From: Streptomyces sp. D2-8
GTDB taxonomy: Bacteria > Actinomycetota > Actinomycetes > Streptomycetales > Streptomycetaceae
NCBI RefSeq assembly: GCF_023184515.1
Contig: NZ_JAAHBP010000017.1
Coordinates: 1 to 64,000, forward strand
Direction of reading: 5' to 3'
DNA length: 64,000 bases
In this document: piece after piece, positions 41,692 to 49,680 of the stretch
Position numbering within the stretch: the first letter of the stretch is position 1
How the letters are laid out: each line of letters opens with the position of its first letter
Position numbers and translations under genes: made by a program
Notes under the pieces: model-generated
What the model saw: only the letters and a program-made list of their open reading frames with translations
Told to the model about the DNA's origin: nothing
Databases searched by the model: none

Positions 41692-42558
41692 ATGAGCACC
41701 CCCCTGAAGGAGACCGTCGGTCGGTACGGCATCTGGAGCGTAGGCCTGCGCTCGGAGGACCCGGACCGGCGCGGCGAACTCGCCGAGGCCGCCGCCGAAC
41801 TGGAGGAACTCGGCTACGGCGCCGTCTGGCTGGGCGGCAACAGCTCCGCCGCCAACGCCGCCCCGCTGATCGGGGCGACCTCGAAGATCACGGTCGGCAC
41901 CAGCATCCAGAGCATCTGGCAGCACGAGCCGGACGCCGCCGCCACGGCCTTCGCGGAACTGGAGTCGGCCCACCCCGGGCGTTTCCTGCTGGGCCTCGGG
42001 GTGAGCCACGCCAAGCGGGTGGAGCAGTACGCCCGCCCCTACTCGGCCCTGGTCGAGCATCTCGACGGCCTGGACGCCGCCGGAGTGCCATCAGACCGGC
42101 GCCTCCTGGCCGCCCTGGGCCCGAAGTCGCTCCGGCTGGCCCGCGACCGAGCGGCGGGCTCGATCCCCTACCTGGTCACCCCGGAACACACCGCGCACGC
42201 CCGCGAGATCCTCGGCGAGGCCCCGCTGCTGGCCCCGGAGCTGGGCGTCGTCCCGGAGACGGACCCGGCCCGCGCCCGCGCCCTGGCCCGCGAGTTCCTG
42301 GAGATCTACCTGCCCCTGCCGAACTACACCAACAACTTCCTCAGGCACGGCTTCACCGAGGACGACCTGAAGGACGGCGGCAGCGACCGCCTGGTCGACG
42401 CCCTGTTCGCCTGGGGCGACGACACGGCCATCCGCACCAAGATCGACGCCTTCTTCGAAGCGGGCGCGGACCACGTCGCCCTCCAGCTCCTGACCGGCGA
42501 GCCCCGCGACGCCCTCCCGAGGAAGGCGTGGCGCGACCTGGCTTCCGCACTGGCGTGA
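41692..42558 (+). CDS. LLM-class F420-dependent oxidoreductase
   Basis: The 288-residue protein shows the F420-type luciferase-like pattern: GIWSVGLRSEDPDRRG, AVWLGGNSSA, TVGTSIQSIWQHEPD and RFLLGLGVSHAKRVEQYARP, then the C-terminal TYLPLPNY-like EIYLPLPNYTNNFLRHGFTE. It is presumed to reduce or oxidise a substrate with coenzyme F420. The ATG at 41692 follows GGAGGGAACC. It stands alone before the long palindromic element at 42572. Confidence 0.85.
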   Translation: MSTPLKETVGRYGIWSVGLRSEDPDRRGELAEAAAELEELGYGAVWLGGNSSAANAAPLIGATSKITVGTSIQSIWQHEPDAAATAFAELESAHPGRFLLGLGVSHAKRVEQYARPYSALVEHLDGLDAAGVPSDRRLLAALGPKSLRLARDRAAGSIPYLVTPEHTAHAREILGEAPLLAPELGVVPETDPARARALAREFLEIYLPLPNYTNNFLRHGFTEDDLKDGGSDRLVDALFAWGDDTAIRTKIDAFFEAGADHVALQLLTGEPRDALPRKAWRDLASALA

Positions 42559-42571
42559 GGGGAGCGCCCTA

Positions 42572-42734
42572 GGGGGCTTCTGATGGATCTCCGTGGAAGA
42601 AGGAGCGGCGTTCGGTGCGTGCTCTCGGCGTGCCGGGCGGAAGGCCTTGTAGCGGAGCTACCAGGCCTTTCGTCCGGTGCGGCGAGAGTGCGTGCCGGGC
42701 GTCGCGACGCCGCGGAGATCCATCAGAAGCCCCC
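42572..42734. repeat. 163-bp near-perfect palindrome (extragenic hairpin element)
   Basis: Perfect 22-bp ends at 42572-42593 (GGGGGCTTCTGATGGATCTC then CG) and 42713-42734 enclose a second imperfect inverted repeat that pairs most of the interior, with many positions pairing as G-T. It lies between the convergent LLM and FAH genes. The adjacent sequence GCGCGGGGAACTGCGCGACC resembles a repeat that is common between Streptomyces genes (recall). It contains no gene. A terminator or a mobile palindromic element are both possible. Confidence 0.8.
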
Positions 42735-42820
42735 CAAGAGGCGCGGGGAACTGCGCGACCGGCCACGGACTGCCCGCAGCCGGAAGCCAACCGCAGTCCC
42801 CCGCCCCTCCCAGCGGAGCG

Positions 42821-43678
42821 CTACGCGTCCTTGAACTCCTGCCGCTGCCGCCCCAGCCCCTCGATCTCGAGCTCCACGACATCCCCGGCCCGCAGGAACG
42901 GCTTCGGCTCGGGCGCCCCCAGGGCAACCCCCGCCGGCGTCCCGGTGTTGATGACATCGCCGGGGTACAGCGTCATGAACTGGCTGAGATACCGCACGAC
43001 CTCTCCCACCGGGAAGATCTGCTCGGCCGTCGTCCCGTCCTGCTTCAGCTCCCCGTTGACCCAGAGTTTCAGGGACAGGGCCTGCGGGTCGGGCACCTCG
43101 TCCGCCGTCACGAGCCAGGGCCCCAGCGGGTTGAACGTCTCGCAGTTCTTCCCCTTGTCCCAGGTCCCGCCCCGCTCGATCTGGAACTCCCGCTCGGACA
43201 CGTCGTGCGCCACGGCGTACCCGGCGACATGCCCGAGTCCTTCCTCCGCGGACCCCAGATACCTGGCCGTACGCCCGATGACGACGGCCAGCTCGACCTC
43301 CCAGTCGGTCTTGAGGGACCGCCGCGGCACGAGGACTTTGTCGTTGGGCCCGGTCACCGTGTCCGGCGCCTTCATGAAGACGACCGGCTCGGCGGGCGGC
43401 TCGGCGCCGGTCTCGCGTGCGTGGTCGTGGTAGTTCAGCCCGATGCAGACGATCTTGCCGATCCGCCCCAGCGGCGGGCCGACCCGCAGCCCGGTGGCGT
43501 CCAGTACGGGCAGCTCGCCGGCGTCGGCGGCGGCCCGGACCCGGCCGAGCGCCTCCTCGTCGGCGAGCAGCGCGCCGTCGATGTCGGCGACGACGCCCGA
43601 CAGGTCCCGCAGGGTCCCTTCGGCGTCGAGCAGCGCGGGCCGCTCCGCCCCCGCCGTACCGACTCGCAGCAGCTTCAT
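42821..43678 (-). CDS. Fumarylacetoacetate hydrolase family protein
   Basis: The 285-residue enzyme has the FAH fold: an N-terminal lid (MKLLRVGTAGAERPALLD), IVCIGLNYHDHARETGA, the metal-binding DWEVELAVVIGR, and GLGHVAGYAVAHDVSER with GTWDKGKNCETFNPLGPW and NTGTPAGVA. Glu, Glu and Asp ligands for a divalent metal are visible. It cleaves C-C bonds of 2,4-dioxo acids or hydrates/decarboxylates related compounds. The exact substrate is not clear. ATG 43678 lies behind GGGAG. Confidence 0.88.
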   Translation of the reverse strand: MKLLRVGTAGAERPALLDAEGTLRDLSGVVADIDGALLADEEALGRVRAAADAGELPVLDATGLRVGPPLGRIGKIVCIGLNYHDHARETGAEPPAEPVVFMKAPDTVTGPNDKVLVPRRSLKTDWEVELAVVIGRTARYLGSAEEGLGHVAGYAVAHDVSEREFQIERGGTWDKGKNCETFNPLGPWLVTADEVPDPQALSLKLWVNGELKQDGTTAEQIFPVGEVVRYLSQFMTLYPGDVINTGTPAGVALGAPEPKPFLRAGDVVELEIEGLGRQRQEFKDA

Positions 43679-43821
43679 GATCAATCTCCCTCGATCGCGG
43701 GCGCCCGGCCGATGAGCGCGACCCGGATGCGGCGGGGCAGCCATCGGAGGACTGGTCGATCCTCCAAGCTGGGAGTGCACTCCGCAATACCCCGTTCACG
43801 TACTGGACCCCGCCCGCCTGG

Positions 43822-44532
43822 TCAGCGGTACAGCACGGCCCGCTCGACGGCACTCCACGTCGTACTGGTCACGACGTACAGCGCGGCGGCCAGCGGCACG
43901 ACGGCCACGGTGACGAGCGTGAAGAACGACATGAACGGCATCACCCTGGCGACCGCCCCCAGCCCGGGCAGCTGCTCCCCGGCCCCGGCCTGGGCGGCCG
44001 GGTTCGCGGCCATCATGCGCTTGCCGATCCGGTAGCTGAACGCGGCGACGCAGGCCACGACGACGAACAGCCCGGCGTACACGAGCCCCGCGCCGCTGAG
44101 GAGACCGCCGTCGAGCGCGTCCGTCCACCGCTCCCCCAGCGGCGCCGCGAACAACTCGTGCCCGAGCAGCCCGTTGCTCTCCCCGCCGATCGTGTCGCTG
44201 GAGAACAGGTGGTAGAGCAGGAAGAACGCGGGAATCTGCAGCATCCCGGGCAGGCAGCCGGCGAGCGGCGACACCTTCTCCTCGGCGTGCAGCTCCAGCA
44301 CGGCCCGCTGGAGCTTCTCGGGGTTCTTCCCGTGCTTCTTCCGCAGCTCGGCGATCTTCGGCTGGAGCGCGGTCCGGGCCTTCTGGCCGCGCGCGGCGGC
44401 CCGGGACAGGGGGTGGACGAGGAGTCGTACGAGTGCGGTGAACAGGACGATCGCCGCGGCGGCCGCCGAGGCGCCGAACAACGGCTGGAGCAGGTCGGCA
44501 AGGTGCTCGACCAGGTGGGCGAAGACGGACAT
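43822..44532 (-). CDS. YidC/Oxa1-family membrane insertase, secondary paralogue
   Basis: The 236-residue protein has five hydrophobic segments and the YidC core texts: VLFTALVRLLVHPLSRAAA (with the essential Arg), ELRKKHGKNPEKLQRAVLEL for the cytosolic coiled region, and GCLPGMLQIPAFFLLYHL. It is shorter than the main YidC gene, which in Streptomyces lies near the origin next to rnpA, so this is a second copy. It could specialise in inserting particular membrane proteins. A small hydrophobic protein gene is encoded immediately upstream. Confidence 0.85.
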   Translation of the reverse strand: MSVFAHLVEHLADLLQPLFGASAAAAAIVLFTALVRLLVHPLSRAAARGQKARTALQPKIAELRKKHGKNPEKLQRAVLELHAEEKVSPLAGCLPGMLQIPAFFLLYHLFSSDTIGGESNGLLGHELFAAPLGERWTDALDGGLLSGAGLVYAGLFVVVACVAAFSYRIGKRMMAANPAAQAGAGEQLPGLGAVARVMPFMSFFTLVTVAVVPLAAALYVVTSTTWSAVERAVLYR

Positions 44533-44621
44533 GGGTGAGCCCTCCGGGGGGTCTCGTCGTGCCGGAACAGGTCATGGCGGCATGACGACCCGCGCGGGGT
44601 CACCTCTGAGTGAATGCGCCC

Positions 44622-44933
44622 CTACGCGACGGTCGCCCGGAGGGCGTGACCGGGTGCCCGGGGCCGGGTGCGCCCCCGGGCGTCGGGATCGCGCTGGGGC
44701 AGGAAGGCCGTACGGAGATCACGGTCGCGGATGGCCGTACGCACCCGCGTACGCGGCACGGCGGGCGCGCAGCGCGAGGCGACGAGGGCGCAGAGCGCGA
44801 GGGCGGCCGAGGCGGCGGCGGTCGCGGCGAGCGCGACGGTGGCGGAGAGGCTGCCGGTGTCGAGCAGCGCCACCTCGACGAGCAGGAAGAGCAGCGCGAG
44901 GGCGGGACGCAGAGTCGCCCAGCTCCGGTTCAT
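44622..44933 (-). CDS. Small membrane protein (DUF6412-type), YidC neighbour
   Basis: The 103-residue protein has two hydrophobic segments (ALALLFLLVEVALLDTG and TVALAATAAASAALALCALV) then an Arg-rich, polar tail (RTRVRTAIRDRDLRTAFL). Its position 90 bp upstream of the YidC paralogue on the same strand fits the DUF6412 proteins that I recall beside YidC in Streptomyces. The association suggests a partner or client of that insertase, which is inference. Confidence 0.65.
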   Translation of the reverse strand: MNRSWATLRPALALLFLLVEVALLDTGSLSATVALAATAAASAALALCALVASRCAPAVPRTRVRTAIRDRDLRTAFLPQRDPDARGRTRPRAPGHALRATVA

Positions 44934-45156
44934 CGGCTGCCCCTCCTCTCGTACGTGTGTATGCCCTGTTGTTCGTTATACAGGATCACCTCCGCGAGCG
45001 GGCCCGCGACTTCGTACACGGGTTTGAGGAAGGTTCGTCAGAACTCTCGACAACCCACCCGCCACCCCCGATGCTTCTCGTCACCCGACCACGGGACACC
45101 CCTGCGACGCCGGGCCGGGGACCGGCGTCTGCCCTCATCTCCCTTACGGAGGAGCC

Positions 45157-46632
45157 GTGATACGACGCAGAACCCTGCTGTCCGCAGCAGGCGGTACGTT
45201 CCTCGGCAGCGCCCTGGCGACGGGCACCGCGCACGCGGACGCCACGATCGCCGTCAACCCGTCGACGACGTACGGCACCTGGGAGGGCTGGGGCACCTCC
45301 CTCGCCTGGTGGGCCAACGTCTTCGGCGCCCGGGACGACTTCGCCGACCTGTTCTTCACCACCAAGTCCGTGACCTACAACGGCCGTTCCCTCCCCGGCC
45401 TGGGCATGAACATCGCCCGCTACAACCTGGGCGCGTGCAGCTGGAACAGCGTCGGCGGCGAGACGATGGTGAAGTCGCCCAACATCCCCGGCTTCAAGCA
45501 GATCGAGGGCTTCTGGCAGGACTGGAACAACGAGGACCCCACCTCCTCGGCGTGGAAGTGGACGGCGGACGCCAACCAGCGCGCGATGCTGGTGAAGGCG
45601 ACGCAGCGGGGCGCGATCACCGAGCTGTTCGCCAACTCCCCGATGTGGTGGATGTGCGGCAACCACAACCCCTCGGGCGCGTCGGGCGGCGGCAACAACC
45701 TCCAGACCTGGAACTACCGCCAGCACGCGAGCCACTTGGCGGCGACAGCCCTGTACGCCAAGAACAACTGGGGCGTGAACTTCGCGACGGTCGACCCCTT
45801 CAACGAGCCGGCCTCCACCTGGTGGACCGCGACCGGCACCCAGGAGGGCTGCCACATGGACCCGGCGGTCCAGGCGGCCGTACTCCCCTACATGCGCAGC
45901 GAGTTGGACAAACGCGGCCTCACGGGCCTCCGCATCGCCGCCTCGGACGAGACGAACTACGACACGGCCCGCTCGACGTGGGCGTCCTTCAACTCCTCCA
46001 CCAAGGCCCTGGTCTCCCAGGTCAACGTGCACGGCTACCAGGGCTCGGGCGGCCGCCGCGACCTCCTCTACACCGACGTGGTGACGACGTCCCGCAAGAA
46101 GCTGTGGAACTCCGAGACGGGCGACAGCGACGGCACGGGTCTGACCATGGCCTCGAACCTCTGCTACGACTTCCGCTGGCTGCACCCCACGGCCTGGTGC
46201 TACTGGCAGGTCATGGACCCGACGACGGGCTGGGCGCTGATCGCCTACGACGCGAACACCCTCCAGCCGACGACCGTCCAGACCAAGCACTACGTGCTGG
46301 CCCAGTTCAGCCGCCACATCCGCCCCGGCATGACGATCCTGGACACGGGCGTGAGCTACGCGGTGGCGGCGTACGACGCGACGGCCCGCCGCCTGGTGAT
46401 CGTCGCGGTGAACACCTCCACATCCGCCCAGACCCTCACCTTCGACCTCTCCCGTTTCTCGACGGTGACGGGCGGCTCCGGGGGCCTGGTCCCCCGCTGG
46501 AACACGGTCACGACGGGCGGCAGCGACCTCTACACGGCACGCTCGGACACCCGCCTGTCAGGCAAATCAGTAAGCGTCCCATTCGCGGCAAAGTCGGTCC
46601 AAACCCTGCACGTGGACAACGTGACGCTGTAG
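45157..46632 (+). CDS. Secreted GH30-type glycoside hydrolase (beta-1,6-galactanase-like)
   Basis: This is a 491-residue enzyme with a twin-arginine type signal (RRRTLLSAAGGTF, cleavage after AHA). The clan A barrel has the acid/base Glu217 in VDPFNEPAS and nucleophile Glu320 in LWNSETGDSDG; the entrance text GTWEGWGTSLAWWANVFG and the C-terminal small beta domain fit GH30 subfamily 5, known for endo-beta-1,6-galactanase (family knowledge). The GTG start has GGAGGAG. It would degrade plant arabinogalactan side chains outside the cell. It is monocistronic. Confidence 0.85.
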   Translation: MIRRRTLLSAAGGTFLGSALATGTAHADATIAVNPSTTYGTWEGWGTSLAWWANVFGARDDFADLFFTTKSVTYNGRSLPGLGMNIARYNLGACSWNSVGGETMVKSPNIPGFKQIEGFWQDWNNEDPTSSAWKWTADANQRAMLVKATQRGAITELFANSPMWWMCGNHNPSGASGGGNNLQTWNYRQHASHLAATALYAKNNWGVNFATVDPFNEPASTWWTATGTQEGCHMDPAVQAAVLPYMRSELDKRGLTGLRIAASDETNYDTARSTWASFNSSTKALVSQVNVHGYQGSGGRRDLLYTDVVTTSRKKLWNSETGDSDGTGLTMASNLCYDFRWLHPTAWCYWQVMDPTTGWALIAYDANTLQPTTVQTKHYVLAQFSRHIRPGMTILDTGVSYAVAAYDATARRLVIVAVNTSTSAQTLTFDLSRFSTVTGGSGGLVPRWNTVTTGGSDLYTARSDTRLSGKSVSVPFAAKSVQTLHVDNVTL

Positions 46633-46756
46633 GCCGGCGGCGGCGGTTCGGGGCGAACCGTGAAAGCTGGGTGGCGAGCATGGGAAGTAGGGAGGCCGGG
46701 TGGTCTGGCCTGCGCATCTCTCACGCTCGTCACCTCCCGGCAGTACGGTGTCCCCC

Positions 46757-47773
46757 ATGCGCCCCGACACGCCTGCCGAAAACGTCGACCACACCGCCGA
46801 GGCGGCACGCCTGGAGCGGACCGCCGGCCTGTATCCCGAGGACGCCGAGGCCCTGCTGCTGCGGGCAGCGGCCCACCTGGAGCTCTCCGGCGACCGCCCC
46901 ACCGCGACGACGCTCTACGACCGCCTCCTCTCCTCCTCCGAAGGCCTCGACAACCCCCACCTGGTACGGGCGCTCAAGGCCTCGAACCTCTGGGAGTACG
47001 GCCACGAGGCCGAGGCCCGCGCGATCATCGAGGGCGTCCGGGTGGCGTCCCCCAAGGACCCGGCCCCCTGGGTGATCGTCGCGGAGTCCCTGGAATCCCA
47101 CGACGAACTGGAAGCGGCCCACGAGACGTTCACGGAGGCCGTGCACCGCCTCCTGACGGACGTCGCGGAGCCCCCCTACGCCACCCACCCCCTCCTCTTC
47201 GGCCGCCACCGCGTACGGCGCATGCTGGGCAAGTCCCACGACGAGTGGGACGCCCTGGCGGACACGGTCCACTCCCTCCCGATCACCCTGGACGAACTCC
47301 ACGACCCCAAGCGCGTGTGGTCCCTGGGCTCGGAGAACCCCGCGGAACTGGAGGCGGAGATCCTCCGCCTCCGCGCGGAACTGGGCGCGTACCGGGAGGC
47401 CCTGTCCCGCCCGTTCCCGGTGGCGATCCTGCACTGGCCGGCGGGCGAGCTCACGGAACTCCTGGAGGCGTACCCGTCACTGTCGACGGAGTACCCGTCC
47501 CACGCCGAGCACCTGGCCTCGATAGAGCAGTCCCTGCGCGAACTCGCTGCCTCCGGCACCCCGAACCTGGGCATCGTCACCGGCACGGTCCCGTCGTACG
47601 AGGCCTTCGCAGCCTCGGAGGGCTCGTCCCCGGGCGACGCGACGCTCCTTCCCCAGTACGCGACGACACTGGCGGCACGGGGGCGGGCGGTGGCTTGGCC
47701 TCCGCAGCGGGGGGCGGCTTGTTGGTGTGGCTCGGGCCAGCCCTACGGCCAGTGCCACGGCACCACTGCCTGA
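46757..47773 (+). CDS. TPR-like protein with C-terminal SEC-C metal-binding motif
   Basis: The 338-residue protein begins with TPR-like helices (AARLERTAGLYPEDAEALLL, ATTLYDRLLSSSEGLDNPHL). The middle is mixed, and the end has CWCGSGQPYGQCHG, the CxCGSGxxYxxCHG zinc motif of SEC-C domains. Such proteins are accessory scaffolds in actinobacteria with no fixed function. It is the last housekeeping-like gene before the defence island. Start ATG 46757; an in-frame GTG upstream lacks support. Confidence 0.8.
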   Translation: MRPDTPAENVDHTAEAARLERTAGLYPEDAEALLLRAAAHLELSGDRPTATTLYDRLLSSSEGLDNPHLVRALKASNLWEYGHEAEARAIIEGVRVASPKDPAPWVIVAESLESHDELEAAHETFTEAVHRLLTDVAEPPYATHPLLFGRHRVRRMLGKSHDEWDALADTVHSLPITLDELHDPKRVWSLGSENPAELEAEILRLRAELGAYREALSRPFPVAILHWPAGELTELLEAYPSLSTEYPSHAEHLASIEQSLRELAASGTPNLGIVTGTVPSYEAFAASEGSSPGDATLLPQYATTLAARGRAVAWPPQRGAACWCGSGQPYGQCHGTTA

Positions 47774-48233
47774 GATCCGGCCGGTGAGGGGCACCACGAC
47801 CACCGGCAGGCCGTCGCAGCCAACCCGGCGTGCGCGGAATCGCTGACGCGCCCGTCACCCCCGAGCACGTGCACCAGCTCACCGCAGCGCTACGAACCTC
47901 TGACCCCCGCTCCCCCGGGCCGCCCGCTCGCTTCTCTCCCGTGCTGGAGCGGCCCGGGTCAAGGGTGGCCCGAAGGGCCATCGGCGCCAGCCGACGCGGA
48001 ACGCAGCGGAGCGGAGTGGGAGCGCTCTTGATGCGGGCCGCGGAAGCGCGAGACTGGCATGGAAGCGGGCGCCCTGACAGCCCGAAAACGATCAGCTTGC
48101 GACAAAGGCCCTTCGCATGTCGGTAGCTACTGCTAGAACTGACCACATCGCTATGAGTGATCGGGTGCGGATCAGCTCAAGCCCGGAAGCAGCGATCATC
48201 GACCGTGACGACATGCATGCGTGAGGCTCGACA
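47774..48233. other. 460-bp left boundary of the defence island, no gene supported
   Basis: I see no convincing gene. The base composition becomes less GC-rich from about 48060. There is no tRNA or evident direct repeat that could be an attachment site. A GCTAGAACT at about 48131 may form part of the promoter for vsr. Confidence 0.4.
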
Positions 48234-48677
48234 GTGAACAGCATGACGCCTTCGTCTCCCGGCGTCTCGGCCCGCATGAGCAGGCAGGCGAGCAAGGACA
48301 CGGCCGTCGAGCTGGCCGTACGGCGTCTGCTGCACGCGGCCGGGCTGCGTTACCGCGTGGAGTACCCCGTGCCGGGCCTGCCCCGACGTCGTATCGACGT
48401 GGCGTTCCCAAGGGCCAAGGTCGCGGTCCTCGTCGACGGCTGCTTCTGGCACGGCTGCCCCCAACACGCCACTCACCCGAAGGCCAACGCGGACTGGTGG
48501 CGCACCAAGCTGGACCGGAACATGGCCCGCGACCGGGAGACGACGGAGCATCTGGTCGCGGCGGGGTGGACGGTGCTGCGGTTCTGGGAACACGAAGCTC
48601 CGGAAGAAGTAGCGGTACGGGTGGCGGCAGCCGTACAGCGGCGCCGCTCGGAACGAACCAGGGGGATGGAACAGTGA
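48234..48677 (+). CDS. vsr: Very-short-patch repair endonuclease (Vsr)
   Basis: The 147-residue protein is a standard Vsr: TAVELAVRRLLHAAGLRYRV, the catalytic-region RRRIDVAFPRAKVAVLVDGC with the zinc/active residues in CFWHGCPQHATHPKAN, the Trp wedge WWRTKLDRNMARDRET, and GWTVLRFWEHE. It nicks T:G mismatches that arise by deamination of 5-methylcytosine. It precedes two cytosine-methyltransferase genes and overlaps the first by GTGA, so it serves the methylation of this island. The start is GTG 48234 with GAGG upstream; an ATG at 48243 is also possible. Confidence 0.93.
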   Translation: MNSMTPSSPGVSARMSRQASKDTAVELAVRRLLHAAGLRYRVEYPVPGLPRRRIDVAFPRAKVAVLVDGCFWHGCPQHATHPKANADWWRTKLDRNMARDRETTEHLVAAGWTVLRFWEHEAPEEVAVRVAAAVQRRRSERTRGMEQ

Positions 48678-49669
48678 GCGGACTCACCTTCGTGGATGTG
48701 TGCTCCGGGGCGGGTGGGCTTGCTCTCGGTCTGGAGCGGGCGGGGTTCGAGCCGCGCCTGCTGCTGGACGACGACAATCCTGCCATCACGACTCTGCGCA
48801 CCAATCGGCCGCAGTGGAACGTGCTGCACACCGACCTGCTGGAATTCGACCCGGCCGAGCACCCGGTGAGCTATGACGTGGATCTCCTCGCGGCGGGCCT
48901 GCCACGGGTGAAGTCGAGTGCGACCGTCGGACGGACAAATTCGGGTATGGAGGAGCGGCTGTTGGAGGCCGCTGTCTACCTCGTCCATGCGATCAGGCCT
49001 CGGGCGGTGCTGATCGAGAACGTCCCCGGCCTCGCCCACGCGGACGAGTATCAGCAGTTCCGTGACTTCGCCCGAGCCGAACTGGCCCACTTAGGATACG
49101 AATTCAGCTGGTTCGTCATGAACGCCGTCGATTTCGGCGTACCGCAGAGCCGCAAGCAGGGCGTCCTGGTAGCCGTCGAACGGAATCGAGCCCAGGCGTT
49201 TCGACCACCGGTGCCGACCGTGCAGGAGCCGACGACGGTCGGCGCCGCCCTCGGCCCGTCCATGGCCGCGCGCGGTTGGCAGGGCGCAGTCCGCTGGGCC
49301 GCCCAAGCCGATCAACCGGCTCCGACACTGGTCGGAGGGTCGAAGAACCGGGGCGGCGCCGACCTGGGCCCGACCGGAGCCAAGCGCAAGTGGGAGACCC
49401 TGGGCGTCAACGCACATTCGCTGGCCGACACGGTTCCGGGCCCAGAGTTCGTATGGGATCCCGAACTCGGCAGGGACAACATGGTGAAAATCACGGTTGA
49501 ACAGGCGGCGCTGCTGCAGGCGTTTCCCGACACGTGGGAGATCGCCGGACTCAAGACCGCCCGCTACCGCCAGATCGGCCATGCGACCCCGCCGCCTGTC
49601 GGAGAGGCACTGGGGCGGGCCTTCGCCGAAGCGTTGGACGGCGAGCCGGCAGCCTCCGCGGCCGGCTAG
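48674..49669 (+). CDS. DNA cytosine-C5 methyltransferase-like protein lacking the catalytic Cys motif
   Basis: The 331-residue protein has motif I (FVDVCSGAGGLALGLERAGF), motif VI (LIENVPGL) and motif VIII (VPQSRKQGVLVA) with the usual spacing, and a motif X-like C-terminus. However, the place of motif IV (GGPPCQ, the catalytic Cys) reads GLPRVKSS at residues 75-82, with Arg78 where Cys is expected. As written it should not methylate through the normal mechanism. It may be a regulatory or targeting partner of the second methyltransferase, or a subfamily variant. The GTG start overlaps the vsr stop; GGGGGA precedes it. Confidence 0.8.
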   Translation: MSGLTFVDVCSGAGGLALGLERAGFEPRLLLDDDNPAITTLRTNRPQWNVLHTDLLEFDPAEHPVSYDVDLLAAGLPRVKSSATVGRTNSGMEERLLEAAVYLVHAIRPRAVLIENVPGLAHADEYQQFRDFARAELAHLGYEFSWFVMNAVDFGVPQSRKQGVLVAVERNRAQAFRPPVPTVQEPTTVGAALGPSMAARGWQGAVRWAAQADQPAPTLVGGSKNRGGADLGPTGAKRKWETLGVNAHSLADTVPGPEFVWDPELGRDNMVKITVEQAALLQAFPDTWEIAGLKTARYRQIGHATPPPVGEALGRAFAEALDGEPAASAAG

Positions 49670-49680
49670 ACTTCCGCCAC

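Noticed and set aside
47830..48126. 98-aa frame in the left boundary of the defence island
   Set aside because: Composition is Arg/Ser/Pro-rich, there is no ribosome-binding site and no recognisable fold; it is probably chance in GC-rich DNA.
48000..48240. Attachment site at the left edge of the defence island
   Set aside because: I looked for a tRNA 3' end or direct repeats shared with the region to the right and found none; the right edge is outside the window.
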